Origin: Methanosarcinales archaeon
Lineage (GTDB): Archaea; Halobacteriota; Methanosarcinia; Methanosarcinales; Methanogasteraceae
NCBI GenBank assembly: GCA_030672605.1
Contig: DAOVGE010000156.1
Coordinates: 1-10,111, forward strand
Direction of reading: 5' to 3'
DNA length: 10,111 nt
In this document: one piece after another, positions 5,703-10,111 of the stretch
How the letters are laid out: each line of letters starts with the position of its first letter
Numbering within the stretch: the first letter of the stretch is position 1
Program-made: the position numbers and the translations under genes
The notes under the pieces: model-generated
What the model was told of the DNA's origin: nothing
Database searches by the model: none
Seen by the model: only the letters and a program-made list of their open reading frames with translations

Positions 5703-5712
5703 GGTATAATTA
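5703..5712 (+). promoter_or_regulatory. TATA box of the histidine-kinase-like gene
   Basis: GGTATAATTA, with TATAAT at 5705-5710, predicts a start near 5733, leaving a leader of about 24 bases that contains the ribosome site AAGGTGA at 5744-5750. Confidence 0.45.
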
Positions 5713-5756
5713 GATTGGGTCGGCACTGTAAAACAACTATGGTAAGGTGACAATCA

Positions 5757-6644
5757 ATGCAAAACATCTCGCGCACAGGACTAATATTTGTATTTATCGG
5801 AACGATAGTAATCGCAGCAGTTAGCGCCTTTACCCCACTAAGCGCAACACTGCTCTTCGGAATATGGCTGATCACGCTGGTTCTGATCGGGTATGCCGGA
5901 TTTGCCACGGAATGGTACCATCCGGTCGAAGAAGCCGAACCGATTATAGAGAGCGACGAATTGGAGGCTGTGGAAATTGAGAAAGACAAGTTTTTTGCCA
6001 GAACCGCTGAGGAACTGCGCATCCCGCTGACCGCAATCGATGGGCATGTGGAACTGCTGAGGGATCAGCATCTCGGCAGGATAACAAAAGAACAGAAGGA
6101 GAGTCTGGATGCCATAAATCAGGAGATCGACCACATCACGCGGATGACTATAGACATCGCCGAACTAGCCAATCTCGAAGCCGGAAATGTTCCACTGAAG
6201 AAGGAGGAGGTATCATTCACAGATATTATAGACAACACAACCCGGTATATGCTGCAGACGCTCGAACTCAAAGGAATTGAGTTGGAAAAGGAGCTGCCGC
6301 CTAACCTTCCGGCGATTCCCGGCGATCGGGATCGGCTGACCCGCGCGTTCGCAAATATCCTGAGCAATGCGATAAAATTCACATCAGAGGGCAAGATTTT
6401 CATAGCCGCATCTGCCGAGAATGGCAAATTGTTGGTATCAGTCGCAGATACGGGCGTAGGCATTCCTGAAGCTGCAATTGACAGGGTCTTTGATTCGTAT
6501 TATATGGTGGATCCTGATTCGCGTGGGACCGGTCTCGGGCTCTCGACGGCAAAGAAGATAATCGAGATGCATGGCGGAAGAATCTGGGCGGAGAGCAGTG
6601 AGGGGCATGGCAGCACCTTCCGGTTCACGGTTCCGGTTTCGTAA
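5757..6644 (+). CDS. membrane-anchored histidine-kinase-like protein lacking the phosphoacceptor histidine
   Basis: A 295-aa protein with two transmembrane helices at about residues 8-26 and 29-49 and almost no loop between them. A short linker leads to a HisKA-type dimerisation helix pair (about 76-145) and a complete HATPase_c domain: N box ANILSNAIKFT (199-209, Asn200 and Asn204), G1 DTGVGIP (231-237), F box IDRVF (241-245), G2 GTGLGLSTAKKII (257-269). The H box reads AEELRIPL at 84-91, where the family has SHELRTPL. The histidine position is Glu85 (codon GAG at 6009-6011), so classical autophosphorylation at that site is impossible. There is no sensor domain and no response regulator nearby. 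ATG 5757 has GGTGA six bases upstream. It may act as an ATP-binding scaffold, a phosphatase, or a partner in a heterodimer; all of these are inference. Confidence 0.85.
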   Translation: MQNISRTGLIFVFIGTIVIAAVSAFTPLSATLLFGIWLITLVLIGYAGFATEWYHPVEEAEPIIESDELEAVEIEKDKFFARTAEELRIPLTAIDGHVELLRDQHLGRITKEQKESLDAINQEIDHITRMTIDIAELANLEAGNVPLKKEEVSFTDIIDNTTRYMLQTLELKGIELEKELPPNLPAIPGDRDRLTRAFANILSNAIKFTSEGKIFIAASAENGKLLVSVADTGVGIPEAAIDRVFDSYYMVDPDSRGTGLGLSTAKKIIEMHGGRIWAESSEGHGSTFRFTVPVS

Positions 6645-6645
6645 C

Positions 6646-6655
6646 ACATATATAG
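6646..6655 (+). promoter_or_regulatory. TATA box of topA, predicting a leaderless transcript
   Basis: ACATATATAG begins just after the stop of the preceding gene. Its centre (6651) is 26-27 bp before the topA ATG at 6678, and no Shine-Dalgarno precedes that ATG, so the message probably starts at or beside the start codon. Confidence 0.5.
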
Positions 6656-6677
6656 CACATCTCTATAACACGAGACT

Positions 6678-9242
6678 ATGCACCTGATCATAACCGAGAA
6701 GCATAACACGGCGAAGCGGATCGCAGGTATCCTGTTCGGCAGCGCATCAAAGATGTCGAGAGTGAGCGGGGTGAACACTTATGGATCCGGCGACGCGGTG
6801 GTGATCGGGCTCAGCGGGCATGTGGTCGGCGTCGATTTTCCGGAGAGCTACAACAGCTGGCAGAAGACGGATGCTCGTGACCTCATCCACGCGGATATCG
6901 TGACAGTCCCGGACAAGCGGAACACCAAAATAGTATCCGCGCTCAAAACGCTCGGGAAAAAGGCTGATAGCGTAACGATAGCGACTGATTATGATCGTGA
7001 AGGGGAGTTGATCGGCGTAGAGGCTCTGGATATCGTGAAGAATGTGAATCCGAAGGTCAAAGCAAAGCGAGCAAGATACAGCGCGATCACACCAAAAGAG
7101 ATTAAGGATGCGTTCGGGCACCTCGGAGAGATTGATTTTAATCTTGCGGCGGCAGGTGGGTCGCGCCAGGTAATCGATCTGATATGGGGTGCCGCACTGA
7201 CTCGATACCTCTCTGTCACGTCGAAGAGGCTCGGAAAGCGGTTCTTATCGGTGGGTAGGGTCCAGTCGCCAACTCTTGCTCTGATCGTGGATCGGGAGAA
7301 GGAGAGGGACGTATTCGTTTCCAAACCGTACTGGGAACTCTATGCGACTCACACGGAAGAGTTCACATCGAAGCACAGAAAAGACAGGTTCTGGGACAAG
7401 GAAGAACTCGACGTCGTCTTTTCAAGGGTTATGGATGCTAAAACCGGAACAGTTTCGGAATTAAAAGCTGGGAAACGGACAGAAAAGCCGCCGACGCCGT
7501 TCAACACCACCGAGTTCATCAGAGAAGCGAGCAGGGTCGGGCTCAGCCCCGCGAATGCGATGCGGATTGGCGAGAGCCTGTACATGAACGGGTTCATATC
7601 CTACCCGCGAACCGACAACACCGTTTATCCAAAGACTCTCGATCTGAAATCTCTTGTGTCAATGTTTCTTGGTGGAGAATTCGGAAAATACGCATCAGAA
7701 TTGCTAAAAAAACCGCTCGAACCGACTGCTGGAAAGAAAGAGACGACAGACCACCCCCCGATACATCCGGCATCGCTCGCAAAGAGGGATCAACTAAAAG
7801 CCGATGAATGGAAGGTTTACGAGCTTGTTGTCCGGAGGTTCTTCGCAACTTTCGCAGATGCATCTCTCTGGAAGACGCTTCGTGTCGTTGTGGACATAAA
7901 AGGAGAGGACTTCGTTGCGAACGGCGCGGTCCTTGTTGAGCCCGGATGGAGATATTACTACCCGTATCACGAATCAAAGGATCGCATACTGCCGGACATG
8001 AAGGTCGGGCAGACGCTCGGCATAGAGAAGTTCGATATCGAGAGCAAGACTACGAAACCGCCGGCGAGATTCGGTCAGGCGCGGCTTATCAAGGTGATGG
8101 AGGATCTGGGACTCGGAACTAAGTCAACCCGCCACGAAATCATCCAGAAGCTCTACGATCGCGCTTATGTCCATGGAAATCCTATTCAACCGACAAAAAC
8201 AGCGTATTCAGTGGTTGACACACTGGAGAAGTATGCCAACATGGTCGTAGTCCCTGATATGACGAGCAAGCTCGAAGAAGACATGTACGCAATCACAGAG
8301 GGGAAGATAACAGAGGACGCTGTGGTAAACAAGTCAAAAGAGATGCTCGATTCCATTTTTGATGATCTGGTGACGAATCAGGAGAAGATCGCGGAAGGTC
8401 TGCGTGACGGGCTGTATACTGACACCGTGGTCGGCCCCTGCCCGGAATGCAGCGCGGACATGGTGGTGCGCCCGTCGCGCTTTGGCATGTTCATAGGATG
8501 CACCAACTATCCGGATTGCAAGTTCACGCTCTCAATTCCGTCGTCGAAGTACGGGATGGTGGTGATAACAGACAAAATCTGCGAGGAGCACAATATGCAC
8601 AACCTCTTGATTGCACAATCAGGGAAACGCCCGATTGAGGTTGGGTGCCCGTACTGCAACCATCTCAAGTGGGAGGCTGCCGAGGCAGCCGGAGACGATC
8701 CGGTTGTTGGTCCGTGCCCTGAGTGCAAATCCGATCTCGTTGTGAAGCTATCAAGAAGCGGGGGCAGATTCATCAAATGTAACAGCGAGAGCGGGGACTG
8801 CAAGTTCACGCTGCCGCTCCCGCCGCCGCGATACGGGGAACTGGTCATAACCGACACGATATGCGAGGAGCACGGGCTGCACCATGTCCGAATCGCAAGG
8901 GAGGGGGCACGTCCGTGGGAGATTGGATGCCCGTACTGCAGCTACATCGAGCTAACGAAAAAGCAGAAGGAGCAGAAAGAGAAGAAAGGCAAGAGTGGGG
9001 GCGGGAGCAACAGTAAGGACACAGGCAAGACTGGTAAGGGAAAGACTGCCAAAAAAAAGAAACCCGCAAACCCATTAACCGCAATCGAGGGTATCGGCGA
9101 TACGATCGCAGAGCAGTTACAATCCGTAGGCATAATGACACCGAAAGATCTGCTTGCGGCTGACGCCGGGGAACTCTCTGGCAAACTGGACAAAATCAAA
9201 ATCAGCAAAAAGAGAATTATGGGATGGCAGAGCGCAATTTAG
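6678..9242 (+). CDS. topA: DNA topoisomerase I (type IA)
   Basis: An 854-aa enzyme that relaxes negatively supercoiled DNA by cutting one strand through a 5'-phosphotyrosine. The N-terminal Toprim domain has Glu7 (MHLIITEKHN) and the acidic motif in TDYDREGEL (Asp104, Asp106, Glu108). Domain landmarks include SVGRVQSPTLALI (191-203) and the active site GFISYPRTDN with catalytic Tyr309. The C-terminus has two copies of a module of about 78 residues, 584-660 and 677-754. Each has CPEC, a second cysteine pair, VITD-x-ICEEH and CPYC. A lysine- and glycine-rich linker (760-795) and a helix-hairpin-helix domain (about 797-854, AIEGIGDTIAEQL) follow. Expression is probably from its own promoter (TATA at 6646-6655), with a leaderless start at ATG 6678. 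The stop TAG overlaps the start of the foldback element at 9241. Confidence 0.95.
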   Translation: MHLIITEKHNTAKRIAGILFGSASKMSRVSGVNTYGSGDAVVIGLSGHVVGVDFPESYNSWQKTDARDLIHADIVTVPDKRNTKIVSALKTLGKKADSVTIATDYDREGELIGVEALDIVKNVNPKVKAKRARYSAITPKEIKDAFGHLGEIDFNLAAAGGSRQVIDLIWGAALTRYLSVTSKRLGKRFLSVGRVQSPTLALIVDREKERDVFVSKPYWELYATHTEEFTSKHRKDRFWDKEELDVVFSRVMDAKTGTVSELKAGKRTEKPPTPFNTTEFIREASRVGLSPANAMRIGESLYMNGFISYPRTDNTVYPKTLDLKSLVSMFLGGEFGKYASELLKKPLEPTAGKKETTDHPPIHPASLAKRDQLKADEWKVYELVVRRFFATFADASLWKTLRVVVDIKGEDFVANGAVLVEPGWRYYYPYHESKDRILPDMKVGQTLGIEKFDIESKTTKPPARFGQARLIKVMEDLGLGTKSTRHEIIQKLYDRAYVHGNPIQPTKTAYSVVDTLEKYANMVVVPDMTSKLEEDMYAITEGKITEDAVVNKSKEMLDSIFDDLVTNQEKIAEGLRDGLYTDTVVGPCPECSADMVVRPSRFGMFIGCTNYPDCKFTLSIPSSKYGMVVITDKICEEHNMHNLLIAQSGKRPIEVGCPYCNHLKWEAAEAAGDDPVVGPCPECKSDLVVKLSRSGGRFIKCNSESGDCKFTLPLPPPRYGELVITDTICEEHGLHHVRIAREGARPWEIGCPYCSYIELTKKQKEQKEKKGKSGGGSNSKDTGKTGKGKTAKKKKPANPLTAIEGIGDTIAEQLQSVGIMTPKDLLAADAGELSGKLDKIKISKKRIMGWQSAI

Positions 9243-9412
9243 GGCTTACCAAAAAAATAACCTGTTAAATTCGTGTCATTCGTCCATTCGTGAAATTCGT
9301 GATAAAATTGGCAGAAGGGATCACGAATGACACGTTTGAACGAATCGCACGAATGTCAGGGATGTGGAGTGCCATCAGATAAACTTTGCTACTTTATTTT
9401 TCGGTGAGCACT
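9241..9412. mobile_element. ACGAAT foldback element, copy 2, with terminal inverted repeats but no clear duplication
   Basis: The left end AGGGCTTACCAAAAAAATAA (9241-9260) pairs with the reverse complement of 9393-9412, AGTGCTCACCGAAAAATAAA, at about 16-17 of 20 positions. The ACGAAT array lies between. The left end falls on the topA stop codon (TAG, 9240-9242). No 8-9 bp direct repeat flanks the ends, and these ends differ from those of the element at 2300-2577. It may be an older or rearranged insertion, or a foldback without transposon history. No coding capacity. Confidence 0.5.
9269..9354. repeat. ACGAAT hairpin array, copy 2
   Basis: ATTCGT units start at 9269, 9278, 9286 and 9295. After a loop, ACGAAT units start at 9323, 9332 (degenerate, ACGTTT), 9340 and 9349. 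Both arms again have spacing 9-8-9. Module 9269-9307 is a 39-nt exact reverse-complement match to 2418-2456. Module 9316-9354 matches the reverse complement of 2472-2510 at 33 of 39 positions with no gaps. The order of the two modules is permuted relative to copy 1. Confidence 0.9.
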
Positions 9413-9559
9413 GAGGGTGCGAAGCTCAGTGAAGCGATGGCTGTCAGATTACAGACTGCACGATCCAAGCTCACACCAAAAATACAACGTGAAATACAAG
9501 AGGAAGAAGTCCTGACCAGAAGAATTAAAAGTAGTATCGACCTCTACTTATGGGGTTAA
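9404..9559 (+). CDS. possible small protein (51 or 40 aa) overlapping the next gene
   Basis: An open frame, bounded upstream by TAA at 9380, could start at GTG 9404 (51 aa) or ATG 9437 (40 aa, MAVRLQTARSK...). It ends at 9557-9559, ten bases inside the next gene. The sequence is charged and helical (KIQREIQEEEVLTRRIKSS), which is plausible for a small protein. However, it lacks a good ribosome site, and the GTG lies in the end of the foldback element. No family is recognised. It may be a chance frame. Confidence 0.3.
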   Translation: MSTEGAKLSEAMAVRLQTARSKLTPKIQREIQEEEVLTRRIKSSIDLYLWG

Positions 9560-10047
9560 CAAGAATGACTATACTTAAATATGCAAGAGAACGTGGAGAC
9601 GATAAAATCCCTGAGTTTCTTCGTGATGCTCAATTCTGTGTTGTGGGGAAGACTACAGAGTCCGTCTCAGTGATCATAGGAGTAAATAGAGTAAATGGCG
9701 ACATGCACATCGGATATCCTCCAAAGAACGATCCGAAACGCCTACTTAGTTCAAAGGTCTCTGACAAATTTGGGCAGATTAGAGGTCACATGATCGATGA
9801 ACGTGCAGGAAGAGGAGATTCGGAGATCAGTAGCTTTACAGTTGAGGAACTTGACGATATGCTTGATGAAGCATACAAAGAAGTTGTAAGGCACCACGTT
9901 GATGATTTATCTCATGATGTTTTGGAAGATGAAGAGCATCCAACAACAGGACATCAGTGGTACAATCGTGTCAAAGATTATGGTGAGTACTTTATCAGAA
10001 ATGGGGTGCCACTCGCGTTCTTTTTGGATAAATTCTGCGGAATGTGA
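9550..10047 (+). CDS. uncharacterised protein of 160-165 aa
   Basis: I do not recognise this protein. It is soluble, with no signal peptide or membrane segment. It is acidic and histidine-bearing in its second half (DEAYKEVVRHHVDDLSHD, then LEDEEHPTTGHQWYNR). Two starts are possible: ATG 9550 (MGLTRMTIL) or ATG 9565 (MTILKYARE). Only a weak GGGGTT precedes the second. An AT-rich GAATTAAAAGT at 9521-9531 could be a TATA box for a nearly leaderless message starting close to 9550. Codon use looks more AT-rich than that of topA or mch, which fits an accessory gene. The stop at 10045-10047 directly abuts a tRNA T-arm-like hairpin. Function is unknown; a small partner ORF may overlap its start. Confidence 0.65.
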   Translation: MGLTRMTILKYARERGDDKIPEFLRDAQFCVVGKTTESVSVIIGVNRVNGDMHIGYPPKNDPKRLLSSKVSDKFGQIRGHMIDERAGRGDSEISSFTVEELDDMLDEAYKEVVRHHVDDLSHDVLEDEEHPTTGHQWYNRVKDYGEYFIRNGVPLAFFLDKFCGM

Positions 10048-10068
10048 ATGCAGGTTCAATTCCTGCAT
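10048..10068 (+). other. tRNA T-arm-like hairpin, possible tRNA remnant or attachment site
   Basis: ATGCAGG-TTCAATT-CCTGCAT forms a perfect 7-bp stem with a 7-base loop whose sequence matches a tRNA T-loop (GGTTCAATTCC). It is followed by ATGGCGTC, which could be an acceptor strand. No matching 5' half (a GACGCCA-type start, D-arm and anticodon arm) is found upstream, where the coding region lies. It is therefore a fragment or a look-alike, not a full tRNA gene. Confidence 0.35.
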
Positions 10069-10111
10069 GGCGTCTACCTTTCATGCCCTGCCAAAGAATA
10101 TATCGGTTGAT

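Noticed and set aside
5722..5729. GGCACTGT, identical to the tip of the right TIR of the element at 4878-5091
   Set aside because: The match ends after 8 bases, there is no partner end or duplication nearby, and an 8-mer match in 10 kb is not surprising.
9409..9431. Perfect 7-bp inverted repeat CACTGAG / CTCAGTG as a topA terminator
   Set aside because: No T-run follows, and archaeal termination does not generally rely on such hairpins; it may only extend the end of the foldback.
9221..9443. GGGATGGCAG and GCGATGGCTG as a possible target duplication of the copy 2 foldback
   Set aside because: Only 8 of 10 bases match, the copies are not adjacent to the inverted ends, and the left one is inside topA coding sequence.

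Overview
The window is archaeal chromosomal DNA. The best clues are a methenyl-tetrahydromethanopterin cyclohydrolase (mch), a deoxyhypusine synthase, an Sm-like protein, a CooC-type ATPase, TATA boxes placed for TBP/TFB, and Shine-Dalgarno sequences matching the archaeal consensus AGGAGGTGATCC. Together they suggest a euryarchaeon of the methanogen / ANME / alkane-oxidiser / Archaeoglobus kind. The species cannot be fixed from this sequence alone.

Layout. 1-93: N-terminus of a leftward membrane protein, cut by the window edge. 293-1986: a tight rightward pair, cooC-like ATPase then deoxyhypusine synthase. 1987-2681: about 700 bases without a gene, holding a degenerate foldback repeat (CTCTGTG units) and a complete 278-bp non-autonomous mobile element with 25-bp terminal inverted repeats, an 8-bp target duplication and an ACGAAT hairpin array inside. 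4573-2682, leftward: tRNA-Gln(UUG), mch, Sm-like protein, a winged-helix regulator with a C-terminal four-cysteine cluster, and a two-helix membrane protein; the last four are packed like an operon. 4606-5686: a rightward gene for a sequon-rich membrane-anchored surface protein, broken by a 214-bp mobile element with an exact 9-bp target duplication; removing the element in silico restores one 285-codon reading frame. 5757-6644: a membrane-anchored histidine-kinase-like protein whose phosphoacceptor histidine is replaced by glutamate. 6678-9242: DNA topoisomerase I (type IA) with duplicated zinc modules and a helix-hairpin-helix tail. 9241-9412: a second ACGAAT foldback element starting at the topA stop codon. 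9550-10047: an unrecognised 160-165 aa protein, perhaps preceded by a small overlapping ORF; then an isolated tRNA T-arm-like hairpin.

The most interesting content is the repeat system. Three different short-unit arrays (ACGAAT in a 9-8-9 spacing, ACGCAAAG in an 8-8-8 spacing, CTCTGTG in a 10-9 spacing) share one design: a few 8-10 bp units in tandem, then an inverted partner. Two of the array-bearing elements have clear TIRs beginning GG plus 8-9 bp target duplications, and one has disrupted a gene. The two ACGAAT arrays are built from the same two 39-nt modules in circularly permuted order; one module is identical in both copies. The conserved genes here (mch, dys, topA, SmAP, tRNA) are ordinary housekeeping functions into which these elements have inserted.
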